Positions 1 through 11,493 of a DNA stretch of 64,000 nucleotides are shown in pieces. The notes under the pieces were generated by a model. The model did not search any database and was not told where the DNA came from. It was given only the letters and a program-made list of their open reading frames with translations. The stretch comes from Rosa chinensis (Eukaryota; Streptophyta; Magnoliopsida; Rosales; Rosaceae). Position 1 is the stretch's first letter; every line of letters begins with the position of its first letter. The translations under genes were made by a program, and so were the position numbers. The stretch is taken from the NCBI RefSeq assembly GCF_002994745.2, contig NC_037092.1:11026501-11090500 (forward strand), in the 5' to 3' direction.

Positions 1-277
1 AATCCACAACTTAATCAAAAATATTAAAACTTTACATTCATAGCAAGATGTTCTTTACATTTGTAGCAAAATACATTTCATTTATTCTTGGATTACAAAA
101 ACAAGGGAGTTTTGAAGAATACATTGTTGTTTAAGGTGGAATATCACTAAGATTTTCCCCCTTTAACAACATAATCCTTGTCCAAGAATAATTTTCATCA
201 AAATACTTTGAGAACTAACTCAAAGTAGGCAATAACATAACCATCAAACTAGATAATGGTTGGTGAAACTAACCCTT

Positions 278-3050
278 TCAATTCAGCTGCGATTCTTGCA
301 CAGTTTGAGGCATTTTGGGTCTATACACATCCTCGATAGGTGGGGTTGGAATCGCTGGTCTATTGCATTGTGGTTGGACTGCTGCAAGCTGTGTCATTGG
401 GTCGCTATCTAATTGTGGTGCCGTTTCAATCCCTGAAAAACCAGCTTCTTTCATCCATCTAATACCTTGAAGTCTTGCGAGTTCATTCACCTTCCTTGCA
501 TTCTCTTCCATTGCTGCCTCTTGCTGCTTCTTAAACTCCTCCATTTGTGCGGCGAAACGTTTGTTCATCTCAGCTGATTCAATCTTATTCCTTTCCTCCC
601 TTTGGGCAGCTTCTTGTCTTTCTTTTTCAGCCTCACTCCTCAATCTTGCAGTCTCCAAGCGTTGTTCCTCAATTGTTGCTTTCATTGCTTCCATAGTAGC
701 TGATATACTTCTTTTTTCGGTATGAAGGTACGGAACATCACGCCAACGTACTCCCGCTCCAAGTCCTCTCACTCGGTTACGCTTCTCTGGCCCAAGAACC
801 TGTGCATAGATGTCTTCTCTAACTTGTGGAGTAATGTCAACATTTAACTTTTTTCTCTCCTCTTCAGCCTTCTCCAAATCTTGCTGCATTCAAGCATGAA
901 GTTAATTAAAAGTACATAATCTAGAATGTTGCAGCTTAAATTGGTATATAAACTACATAGACCAAAGCCGATTTGTACAGATTGTAATTATAAGCATTTT
1001 CTGAAATGCTGCAGTTTCTGAAATGCTGCATTTTCTGAAATGCTGCAGTTTCTGAAATACTGCATTTTCTGAAATGCTAATAATACTGCATTTTCCCCTT
1101 CTTTTGAGGCCTATTATTACTAGCAAACAAAGTCTAAACATAGTGAAATAGCAATGAAAAGCAATGAAACAGTTTGAAACCAAAAATCATAAAACTATGC
1201 AATCACATGTCTAAACTATTAGTAATATTATGGATAGCAGATTGAATTAAATTAGTGCAATCATTCTACTAGTGTAAAGATGAACAACAGATAAACGTAA
1301 TAAGGATTATATAACTTGATTCAACCATAGGCATCCACAGTAGGAATTTCTCAATTTCAATACTCACCACTGCTTTGGTAGATGCAGCATCAACATACTC
1401 ATTTCGTTTTCCTTTCTTACGGTGTGTCAACTTGAATATTTCCAACCTATCAGGTTCTTCCTCAACCCTATTCTCAACTTGCTGCTCTTCATAATGTACA
1501 CATTATTCAAATCATTATCCATTTATAGGAAGCGGCATAACAAGTAAATGAACATTACAAAGCAGAAAACAAGAATCAAAACAATACTCACCCATTCGTA
1601 AACAACAGCTGGAAAAGTCCTTGTGCCTGTACTGTGATGCATTACCCGCTGCGATCGATTACTTACATTTATGGCAGCCTTGGTCTGTTAAGGAATATAC
1701 AAATATACATATTAAATTATTTTGCTAGTTCATATGGATTCTATTCACATCTACATTATTTAATGTAATGTACACATTTGATTCATTACCTTAGTATCCT
1801 CATCATCTAAATGAGTAACAAATCTTATCCATTGATCTCTGTCAATGGCATTATCAGGCCTGCAAAAACGTTCTTCAGTCCCTTGATTGGGCAACCAATA
1901 CAATTTCTTCAACTCTGACTTGTGATGCTTCCAGCGATCTGCAAGTTTTTCGAAGGCATATTTCTTGATTTCAGATTTTTTAGCAGCGGCTGCTTCATCC
2001 GTCCAATCAATTGTCCCTTATTCCAACAAAGATATGTTATAACATATTAGATATATGGTTTGTGAATGTATACTATGACAAAGTATGTAATTCCTGTAAT
2101 TTTTTTGTTCCAATGTGTCATAGTAGTAAATGCAAGACCGAAGATGAGAAGTCATGACTCTATACTTCTGCTATACTTGATCAAAAGTCATTACTCTTTG
2201 TAGCCTATTGACATAAAATCTGGGAAATCATCAATCTTGCCAATACACAGACCCTCTTTCAAAGTATTGTTTCTGAAGTAAAGATAATGAGAAGAGCAGA
2301 ACATTGAAAATGCTGATGACAAACAACATGGTAATATTCAAAATTACTATAAACAAAACTGGTACCAGACAAGTGGCACCAAGAAGACAACTAAGATGTC
2401 TGGAATAAAGTAGAGAAATGAAAATGAAAAGAAGACAACTAAGATCTCTGTATTAAAGTAGACAAATGAACACGAAATCTTTCTTATATTGCTAGAAGTA
2501 CCCAAAATTGCCAAAAAGAAAAAGATTTTACATTTTTTCTGATTCAAAGCTATCTCATATGATACATAAACTTTCAAACAGTGTGAAATATAAACTGATA
2601 GCGATTTCAGTACTATATTCTTGACGTCAATAGGGTATAAATATGCTTTCATACCTCAATACATGTCTAAGCCCTTTGATGGTTGTCGTCCTTGTCAAAA
2701 CGCCGCCAATCCTTGACATCAATAGGATACAATCCAGGGTCAGCCGCCAAACTACCAATGAAAAGGGAATACTGTGCACATTTTTCCCTTGGAGACACCG
2801 GTACTCCTTGTTTTCCCCACTTAACTCTTTCTCGCACTCCACGCTGACCCCATTTAATTACAGTTTTCCCTCTCCCTTTTTTTTTGTTACCCTCATTGGC
2901 TGCATTATTTCTGTTTTCTGTAGGAATTGTTTGCTCATTCACAAAAAGACGGCCAACATCTTGGGTTTCACTATCATCAAATTGGACACTTTCATGCATC
3001 GATGGTAGGGCATCATCATCCAACTGGAAATCCATGTTGTAATTGGACAT
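278..3050 (-). pseudogene. TNPA-like second protein of CACTA element (Transposase_24 / PF03004 type), probably damaged
   Basis: Spliced minus-strand gene. Readable exons are 2655-3050 (start at 3050, MSNYNMDF; Lys/Arg-rich middle), 1790 to about 2022 (DEAAAAKKSEIKKYAFEKLA and RWKHHKSELKKLYW), 1592-1684, 1368-1486 and 278-883. The last exon carries the family signature YAQVLGPEKRNRVRGLG followed by a long Glu/Arg/Lys coiled coil and a Pro-rich tail. The family accompanies plant En/Spm transposases and is thought to bind subterminal repeats, which fits the repeat array at the other end of this element. Introns begin GTAATG, GTGAGT and GTATGA. An in-frame TAG lies at 2667-2669 just before the first donor, and the first-to-second exon phase does not fit, so either the gene is broken or a small exon was missed between 2023 and 2654. 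Confidence 0.72.
994..1078. repeat. 17-bp minisatellite, five copies, in an intron of the TNPA-like gene
   Basis: Units alternate GCATTTTCTGAAATGCT and GCAGTTTCTGAAATGCT, giving a 34-bp higher-order pattern; the fourth unit has one further substitution. A partial unit follows after 1085. Each unit is close to self-complementary (AGCATTTCAGAAA against TTTCTGAAATGCT). It lies wholly within the intron between exons 1368-1486 and 278-883. Confidence 0.85.
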
Positions 3051-6000
3051 ATCTGTTATTATTTAGCACACATGTCAGATAACATTAACATATTAATATC
3101 ACCAATATGAACCACAAGTACTATAATCACACTTAAAACTTTTCTCTAGTGAAGATTATATGACCATATGAAAATATAAGCTTATCAAATTGAGTACATT
3201 CTGAATGCACACCTACATTTCTCTTACACTTGCAGAGAAATGTAGACATTTCTCTTCACTATAGAGCTTATGTCTTAAGAAAATAGTATCTAAAATCTCA
3301 GGCCATTTAGATTTCATTTGGACTGTCAAATGACTAACCGAAAATGTGTTGCAGATTTATTGTGAAATAAACCTGATACAGATAGCTGATTTCACAAAAG
3401 CATTACTATGTCAAATACATTCCGAAAACAGTGTTCTGAGTTTTGTTGGAAAGATGAGAATGTCTATGTTCAGTTTCTGGTCTACCAAAACAAGTTTGGA
3501 TAAAGGAAAGTATTGAAATCAAACAGAAACATGGTGACTATTGCAGAATTTCCTGATGCAGACCCTCAACTTCGAAAAATCATAACCTACTCTAGAAAAC
3601 TCATTTTCATGAGATTTCAATTCTGAAATGATCTTTAAGATGTCTACTGAAACTCTTATGAAGACACCAACTTCAAATACCCAACTGAATCGTACAGTTT
3701 TTTGTAAAAAGTCAAGTCGGTCAAAAACTCAGAAAAACTGATTTACTTTCAATACCGACCTCTGTTTTTATCCTCAAACTTAACCAATGAATCTTTGATG
3801 CATATTGTACGAAACTTTGAAGATATCAAGCTTACATTATAAGCTTTCAACACATGCAAATGGTTTCTAAAATGAAGGTCTAGATCAAAGGATATGGTTG
3901 CTCAAAGTTTAACTAAATGATTATAATGCAGAAACTTGTTCTAGATTTCTTTGTAGCATACAAACTAATGTTTGAGGTTACTGCTCAGTGTAAGGTTGTT
4001 AAGCTGATGCATATAGGTTCTTTTATCACTCTAACATCTTGTTGTTAAGACAAACGTGGAATTCTAACCCAAACAGCAACCTAAGAATTACTCAGGACAC
4101 CCATTCTTATGGAACCAGCAGTTCTCTAATCATCTTGATCTGTTCCTATGCTTGCACTCTGTTTGAAAGTCATTTAGGTTAGTAACTGTTCAGAAGCTTA
4201 AACCAATTTAGACAACAACTAAGCTAAATGTAAATACAAGAATAACAATTGAAATAGCTTATAGGACTCAATTCACCTTTGAAATAGCTTTTGATGTACC
4301 GTATCTTAACTCCGCTGCATTGCATGGAGTTTGTAAGTCGGAAATGATGTCAATGTCTTTTCTTTTTGGTCCCCGGGAAAATTTGTTGTAGGAGAGGAGT
4401 CAGCTGCAGGAGCAAGGACTCTGTTGTAAGTGTAAGCCGTATTAGTGGCCTATTTTAATTTGAGATCTGACTCCCCAGTAATCATAGACTACAGTCAACT
4501 ATGCTCCCCAGTAATTATAGACTACAGTCAACTATGCTTGTAGTGCCTTTTCCTCATTTTTTTTCTCTCATGATTATGCAAAGATGTAATAATGTTAATA
4601 ATGCCTATCCTCTCACTGATCTGTTGCAAGGAATTTGCGTTCTCAATAGGTTTAGAGCACAATTATTGGTATAAATTACACAAAGCAAGATACACCATGG
4701 ATTTGACTTCAATCTTGATGGCCGGAACTCATGCACATGCTCTATGCTTGTATAATCTTTGAGTTCATATATGCAATGCTAATCTCACAATCATGGGACA
4801 CAGATTTAAGCTGCCTTGAATTTCTTGGGTTATCTTATATTAGAGGCTTGACTCCAGTCTCTCTATTATCTCTCTCACGTCTCATGTTTCTCTCTTCTAT
4901 TTTCTTTTCCGATAGTAATTCTGTTTCTTCTTTCTCTTTTCCTCTAATCTCCTCTATTCTATCTTGATCTCTTTCCATGCAATGGAGTTGTGTGATATAT
5001 TTATAAGCAACAAGGCTATTTCATATCAATACACCAACATATATAAAGGCCTCAACAACACATCAATCAAGCATCAACAAAGCTACTGATATTATGAATA
5101 AGAAAAAGCATTTATACCTTTCTTATGAAGACAATCACATTATTCACTACCCGGAACCAACTTGGGTATTTGACACTGTGGCATGAACTGTTGTAATGCA
5201 TACAAGTGGATTGTCAATATAATCTTCGAACCAAGTCAAGTCGGTCAAAAAACAAAAAACAAAAAATTGCAAATGTGGAACTTCTATTTTCTGAAAGTGA
5301 TTGTGTATGGACAAGAATCAAGTCTGTTATTCATTAGTTAGAAATTGAAACAAGCCAAATTAAGAAACACCAACTGATAGAAATCAAAAAGGTACCTCTA
5401 CATTGAAATGGAGACGGAGAAGGAAGAGATTTGGGGGTTTCCCGATTGCAGTAGATTGAGTCTTGAAACCTGGAAATTCAAGAGAAGATTCAAACGTTGG
5501 GTAAAATGGACCATCAGCTGTGATTTCACCAAGAAAAGTAATGGATGAAACAGAAAAAAGATGAAAGATACCGGTTCCCTTTCAGCTTTGGGGATGAACT
5601 CCACGTTTGCTCTCACCTTGGGTTGTGGCGGTGGAAAAGAAAGTATATACCCTAAACAAATCAATATTGAGAGCGTTAAGCGGCCGCGTGTTATTCAGCC
5701 CTTTTTTTTTTTTTCTTCTTAACGTTACCCACAGTAATCCGTGTGAGTTTCTCAATAATGAGCGGGAATAAATTGTTCGCCCGCCCTTATTTTGTGTTTC
5801 TAAATATTTTGGTGATGCTCTAATTGTTTTAGTAATTAGCTATTATTTTTATTTATAATAAATTACTTTTAAGCTATTTCACCACCAATCAAAATTAAAT
5901 ATATTCTTTCTTTACTTTATAAAATATCATCAGCTTGTAATTAACACATAAAAAAAAATTGTCCTTTAACGACATAAAATATATTAATTAAAAATACTTG

Positions 6001-6073
6001 TAAAAACGCACAATATTTCTTATAAAGTATTTACAAGCAAAAAATGAATAATGTGCACATGGATGATGATCTG
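3051..6073. other. Non-coding stretch between the two CACTA genes
   Basis: AT-rich sequence without a convincing coding region. A 33-bp tandem duplication sits at 4471-4536 and T-rich tracts at about 4558 and 5701. An 88-codon minus-strand frame at 5398-5664 is low complexity and not credible as a protein, but that area, with a TATATA-like run at 5645-5650 and donor-like GTGAGAGC near 5614, could be the promoter and 5' leader exon of the TNPA-like gene with a long leader intron. At 5733-5748 an AATCCGTGTGA motif resembles the subterminal repeats found at 10571-11470. Confidence 0.4.
4471..4536. repeat. 33-bp tandem duplication
   Basis: Two adjacent units, 4471-4503 and 4504-4536, each beginning CTCCCCAGTAAT and ending AGTCAACTATG, differ at a single base (CATAGAC against TATAGAC). 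It is a simple local duplication inside the CACTA element with no coding role seen. Confidence 0.9.
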
Positions 6074-9000
6074 CTAGTCCAAATTAACTCCTGAGATGTC
6101 TGTACGTGCTATCGTCACATCTTCCTCGTCATTGAGTCCATGAACAACCTGTTGAGGTGCGTACGGTTCTGGATCAAGGTCCACACCCATATCAAAAAAG
6201 TCTCTTGGTTTGGTCTTCACAACAACCTCCCAATCAGATTCAATAGGATCTTTTATATAAAAAACTTGCTCTGCTTGACTAGCAAAAATAAAAGTATCGG
6301 ATGGTGGAAGCAAATGATTAAAGTTTACCAATATGAACCCAAACTCATCCTTCTTCAATCCTCGATTATGAGTCCGACTATCAATCCAATCCCCCTCAAA
6401 TAGCAATACTTTCCTACCATCGTAATAGTCTAATTCTATGATATCTTTCAATACGCCGTAATAGTCATTTATGTCATCTCTTGGTTGGCGATCATTAGCA
6501 GTGGCATAGCAATTACTGCCGGCGTTAACAAAAATACCGCTATTTTGATACGTAGAACCAGTGTCAATTGACTTCACATGAAAGCGACAACCATTCATAA
6601 CATACTTTTTGTAACGTTTGGCTTCATTGTCTGGTCCTTCCGCCAATGCGCAGATATCAGGATCAATATTAATATCACCTTCATTAATCTTTTCTCTTAT
6701 CTGCACAACACAATAACGATTACTAAATAAGAGAATGATCATTATTTGAGTTAGTACTTAACAAGTTAAATATATTGACGAGAATGTCATTTATATATGA
6801 TGACTTACCATGCTCTTAAAATACTTGGAAAATGATAGATTTGCCAATCTCTCAGAGTCCTGCACGGAACGTCGACCTCTTTTACTTTTTTCTATTTCCA
6901 CATGCTCCCTATTGTTGAAAAACAAAAATTGGGACATTAATTAGGTCAATTAAGTCAATTTAATGAAAAGTAACATTATATAAAATCACACTTTAACAAA
7001 TATTACTTCAGGTTGTTATCAATTTCTGGACAATTCAGAAGCACATGCGTATGAGCTCGTTGCTTCTCCTCATCTGTCAATATAAACTTTTGGGGAGTTT
7101 CTAAAGCTCGTCCCTTTGTAACAAACAATGGCAATCCAGGTCTGACGATGTTATCAGGGTCATCAGCATTACGAGATAGTCTGGTTCGTTCTGATGCAGT
7201 ATCGCCTGATAAATACATAGTACAAAATGAGAGACACTCATCTATTATGTATCCTTCAGCAATGCTTCCTTCTGGGTGAGCCTTATTGCGCACGTACTCT
7301 TTCAAAGTGTGTAAGTACCTGAACAATATCAATATATTTAAGTCATGCCAAGCGATAAATTAACATATTAATTAGTCACAAACGTATCAGATAAAAATTA
7401 CCTTTCAATAGGATACATCCATCTATACTGAACTGGGCCTGCTATTGCAGCTTCATCAGCCAAATGAATGGGTAAATGCTCCATTATGTCAAAAAATGAG
7501 GGTGGCATTATACACTCCAAATCACATAATGTTAAGGCAATCTTCCGAGATAGATCTTCAAAGTAAGCTTTTGAACCAACCTTAGTGCACAATTGCCTGA
7601 AAAATCCACACAATTCTAGTAGCACTTTAATAAGTGTTTTACACTTAATGGGCCTACGAATGGCAATTGGGAGTAGATACTGCATCAAAATATGACAATC
7701 ATGACTCTTCAACCCAATTAGTTTTCTTTCTTCAACTCGGACACAATTGCTAATATTGGAAGACCAACCGTCTGGTGGTCGATAGTCAGCCATTACTTCA
7801 CACATCATCTTTTTCTCCTCCTTTAACAAATTAAAGCTAGCTGAAGGATATCTTAAGCTGTCACCTACGGGCACAGGATGAAGTCCATGCTTCACATTGA
7901 GAAGAACCATGTCATTTCGAGCATTTTTATTGTCCTTGTTTTTCCCTTTAACTCCAAGTAAAGTGCCAACAACACTATCAGTAACATTCTTCTCGATATG
8001 CATAACATCTAGATTATGGCGCAATAAAAGATGCTCCCAGTAAGGCAGTTCAAAAAATATACTTCTCTTCCTCCAATTGCCAAAGTTTTGCTCAGGTGGT
8101 CCTTCATATGTTCGCTTACGTTTTCGAGGAATTTTCATCTTTTTCCCATTCCCAAATTGAATTATCAAACCATGCGTTGCTCTTAGACATTCTGTACCCG
8201 TCATAGGCTTTGGGCGATGCCTTCGTTCAACAGCACCATTGAAATTGTTTTTCCATCTACGGTACCGATGATCATCATTCAACCACCGACGATGACCCAT
8301 GAAACATTCTTTTTGACAATTCACCAGCCTAACAGACTCAGTATCTTCAGCACACACTGGACAAGCTTTGTAACCTTTTGTGCTATAACCGGATAACATG
8401 GCATATGCAGGAAAATCATTAATAGTCCACAACACAGCGGCTCGCATGGTAAAAGTCTCTTTCTTGAATGCATCATATGTCTCAATTCCTTCATTCCACA
8501 ATACCTTCAGCTCTTCCACTAATGGTTGTAAATACACATCAATATTGTTACCAGGTCCCTTTGGGCCTGGTATAAGCAATGACAAGAACAAGTATGGCTG
8601 CTTCATGCATAACCAAGGAGGTAGATTATAAACAGACATCACAACAGGCCAAGTACTATGTGAAGAGCTCATCATGCCAAAAGGGTTAAATCCATCACTA
8701 GCCAACCCCAGGCGAACATTACGGCACTCGTTACCAAAATCTGGATACTTTTCATCCAACTTTGCCCAAGCTGGAGAATCAGCAGGATGTCGGAGTACCC
8801 CATCTTTAGTCCTTAATTTTGAATGCCAAGACATCGAATCTGCAGTATGGCGAGACATATATAACGTTGCAATCTAGGACCCAATGGAAAATAACGCAAA
8901 ATCTTAGCTGCTTTTTGTTTTCCTCCAGCTTCTGTGCCATTCTTCTTCTTTTTCCATCGGCTAGTACCACAAACGTGACAACTAGTATCATTTTCATGCT

Positions 9001-9700
9001 CTTTCCAATATAACATACAATCATTCGGACATGCATGAATCTTTTCATATGACAACCCAATATCTTTGATCATTTTTTTTGTCTTGTAAAAACTCTTTGG
9101 GAGAGTCGTACTTGCAGGAAATGTGTCTCTCAATAGATCCAAAGTTTCAGAAAAAGATACATCACTATTTGAGTGCAAACACTTTATCTTATATAACCTG
9201 ACTAAAAATTTAAGCTTCTTTATACGTGCCCCCGGAAAAAGATCAGTATCTGCATCATCAAGTAGTTTGTAGAATTTTTTGGCATCTGGCGTAGGACCAG
9301 AGTTTGGACGTCCAACTGGCTCTGAAGAAGACTGAGGCCTGGATGTATCATCATGAAACCCAAATGCATCCTGTAACATATCAACCATATCATGGTCTGG
9401 CATAACTTGTTGGGAGGAGGAGGGACGTGTTACATCTACTTCATTTGTTACGGGTAATTCCTCACCGTGTGAGGTCCAAGGAATATTTACATAGTCATTC
9501 CACATGCCTACACAACGTATATGGTCCTCCACAGCTTTTACAGTTTGTCTCCACCGATTTTTACACTCTTTACAAGGACAATAAATTTTATTCGGAACAG
9601 GGGATATATTTTGTGCATGACTGATAAATGCACGAAGTCCAAAAATATATTCATCACTTCCTCGATCCAGAAACACCCAATTTTTGTCCATATTGCTCAA
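6074..9700 (-). pseudogene. TNP2 transposase of CACTA element, complete except for a one-base frameshift
   Basis: Four exons on the minus strand: 7402-9700, 7007-7318, 6809-6908 and 6074-6700; all three introns are GT..AG and their phases agree with one reading frame. Domains in order: a transposase-associated N-terminal domain with the zinc-like motif CPCKECKNRW; a TNP2 core containing VRLGLASDGFNPFG, YNLPPWLCMKQPYLFLS and the DVMHIEKNV region; a DUF4218 region ending near MYPIER; and a C-terminal DUF4216 domain (about the last 150 residues; GSNCYATANDRQP, FEGDWIDSRTHNRG). TNP2 proteins cut and paste CACTA elements. The only lesion found is the loss of one base near 8860-8870, between RLQR and the next frame at MSRHTADSM; the exon sum is 3338, one short of a multiple of three. 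About 1113 residues if open. A sequencing error is possible. Confidence 0.9.
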
Positions 9701-9828
9701 CTATTCAGCCGCTTTGATAGAGAACCACTGCATAATGAAAAAATCTATTAAAAAAAATGCATATGATGAATGAATCAACTATCGCCTTATATCTTCTTTC
9801 CTAAGGTGTAGAACCTAACCCATTCGGA

Positions 9829-10026
9829 AATGACATATTATGTATATCCCTATGATCCCTAAATCGTCGGTACATATTATTGAAAAATTCGGCAGCACTC
9901 CGCCTATGATCCTACATGTGCACGAACTTAATATGCACACCAGCAGGATCATAGGGTTGGCCGGTCGAATTTTCCAATAACATGTAACAACGAATGGGTA
10001 TCATAGAATATACATAATACGTCATT
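9829..10026. other. Long foldback (hairpin of about 95-nt arms) upstream of the transposase gene
   Basis: The left arm begins AATGACATATTATGTATAT and the reverse complement of the right arm begins AATGACGTATTATGTATAT. The match continues with small gaps through CTATGATCC, ACATATTATTG/ACATGTTATTG, AAAATTCG and CTATGATCCT to a loop of about 10 nt near 9925. Roughly three quarters of positions pair by hand alignment. It lies between the TNP2 start codon (9700) and the subterminal array, so it may be in the 5' leader of the transposase transcript. It could be an inserted foldback MITE, a source of small RNA or an aged inverted duplication. Confidence 0.75.
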
Positions 10027-10051
10027 ACCAAACTGTCCAAAAATGGGACAA

Positions 10052-10100
10052 TTTAAGGATTTGGCATGGAGGCCTCAAATTCCAATACCAAATCCTTAAA
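10052..10100. other. Short hairpin, 19-20 nt arms
   Basis: TTTAAGGATTTGGCATGGA at 10052-10070 pairs with TCCAATACCAAATCCTTAAA ending at 10100, with two differences, around a 10-nt loop (GGCCTCAAAT). It is immediately downstream of the longer foldback and in the same CACTA leader. Confidence 0.8.
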
Positions 10101-10150
10101 CGGGTACTAAGTTTTTGTGCAATGCAAAGTATACACATTCTAGGAAGATG

Positions 10151-10230
10151 AATGGTATAAATTTTTCAAAGAAAATCAATTGGTATAAAATTATACCTAT
10201 ATATTTTCTTTGAAAATTTAAACCATACCA
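10151..10230. other. AT-rich hairpin, arms of about 38 nt
   Basis: The outer arms contain TTTTTCAAAGAAAAT (left) and ATTTTCTTTGAAAATT (right); the inner arms are GGTATAA and TTATACC around a 2-nt loop. The stem runs almost continuously from AATGGTATA at 10151 to ACCATACCA at 10230. It is the third consecutive foldback in this leader. Confidence 0.75.
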
Positions 10231-10570
10231 CTCTAAGCATTGAAGTAGTAAATTCTAATCATTTATATATCACATACTAGCAAATCAATCAACCTATTTC
10301 ACAACCACCAGTTTATGATCATTTTAGTTTACATACACAAATCTAAAATAAGGATCCAAACAATAAATTTTTAAGAATATTGCTATTATTATCAATATCA
10401 CAAAAATGAATAAACCATCAAACCTACTTGGAATATACATAATGAGATGGAGAGAAGTTGAAATACAAACCTGAAAAGAGAATCAACAGCAATAGGGAGC
10501 ACAACATCAGCAGCTAGTTTGATGAGAAGAACAGAAGAACAATGGCCAAGTTCTGCTAATTATAAGCATA

Positions 10571-11470
10571 ATTGCCACGGAAATCCGTGTGAAATACTAA
10601 TTGCCACGGAAATCCGTGTGAAATACTAATTGCCACGAAAATCCGTGTGAAATACTTACACATTTGCAACCGATTTCCGTGTGTATTTACCTCGGTAATC
10701 ACTAACCGTCATGTCAATTGTCAGTCAATTATTTACAAGGAATTTTTCACACGGAAATCTGTAGCCAATTGTTTTCTTCACACGGATATCTGTGTCTATA
10801 TTTTCTCACAGATATTTGTGTGTTACTCATTTCACACAGAAATCCGTGTGAATTACTCATTGTCACGGAAATCTGTCCCTCCATTATTCACATAACATAA
10901 AAAAATTAATGATTTTGAAATAGAATAATTTATAATACATACAGAAATCCGTGTGAATTTATTTTCACACAGAAATCCGTGTGAAATGTTTTAGTTTTTA
11001 CACAGATATCTGTTACTGTTGTCTATTCACACGGATTTCTGTTGATATTGTAATTGTGTAAATTACTGTAGAGCCCAATTATACTCTTTTCACACGGATA
11101 TCTGTGTCAAAATTTCACACAGATATTTGTGTGTTACTCATTTCACACGGATTTCCGTGTGAATTACTCATTGTCACGGAAATCTGTCCCTCCACAATAC
11201 ACATTTCTAACAGAATTAATGATTTTGAAATAAACTAATTTATAACACATACAGAAATCAGTGTGAAATGATTTGCACACAGATATCCGTGTGAAAATGT
11301 TTTAGTTTTTACACAGATATCTGTTGCTATTGTTTATGCACACGGATTTCCGTTGATATTGTTATTGTATAAATTATTGTGGGCCCGATTATGTTCATTT
11401 CACACGGATTTCTGTTAGTATAGCTATTTCACACGGATATCTGTGGCTTTTAACTACAGTAAATCCGTGT
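10571..11470. repeat. CACTA subterminal repeat array of quasi-palindromic motif CACACGGAWWTCCGTGTG
   Basis: About twenty or more copies, whole or half, of a motif related to CACACGGAAATCCGTGTG; it is nearly its own reverse complement (CACACGGATTTCCGTGTG). Variants with CTGTG or AGATAT are frequent. At 10571-10657 a 29-bp unit containing GCCACGGAAATCCGTGTG is repeated three times. From 10777 a block of about 312 bp is tandemly duplicated (10777-11088 and 11089 to about 11395). Subterminal repeats of this kind are the binding sites of TNPA-like proteins and are needed for CACTA transposition, an established property of En/Spm. Confidence 0.9.
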
Positions 11471-11480
11471 GTATTGTTAT

Positions 11481-11493
11481 TTTGCTAGTAGTG
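11481..11493 (-). repeat. CACTA terminal inverted repeat (transposase-proximal end)
   Basis: TTTGCTAGTAGTG at 11481-11493; read on the minus strand it starts CACTACTAGCAAA. The TAGTG end next to the subterminal array defines the element boundary; host DNA starts at 11494. Confidence 0.85.

Larger units (their letters stand above)
1..11493 (-). mobile_element. CACTA (En/Spm-like, CMC superfamily) DNA transposon, left end outside window
   Basis: The right terminus reads TTGCTAGTAGTG and stops at 11493, so the element starts CACTACTAGCAA on the minus strand, the hallmark of CACTA elements. Inside lie about 0.9 kb of subterminal repeats, then a TNP2-type transposase gene (6074-9700) and a TNPA-like second gene (278-3050), both on the minus strand, which is the usual two-gene CACTA content. 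No matching CACTA terminus is seen near the left edge, so the element is at least 11.5 kb and runs out of the window, or its other end has been lost. The 3-bp flank after the end is ACA (11494-11496); the partner duplication cannot be checked. Confidence 0.88.

Noticed and set aside
994..1078. CRISPR or satellite origin
   Set aside because: Contiguous 17-bp units without spacers; ordinary minisatellite.
4731..4967. 78-codon plus-strand frame within the CACTA element
   Set aside because: Ser/Leu/Phe-rich, no motif, and lies in non-coding transposon sequence.
10571..11470. CRISPR-like array of palindromic repeats
   Set aside because: Plant nuclear DNA, irregular spacing, no unique spacers of constant length; typical CACTA subterminal repeats.
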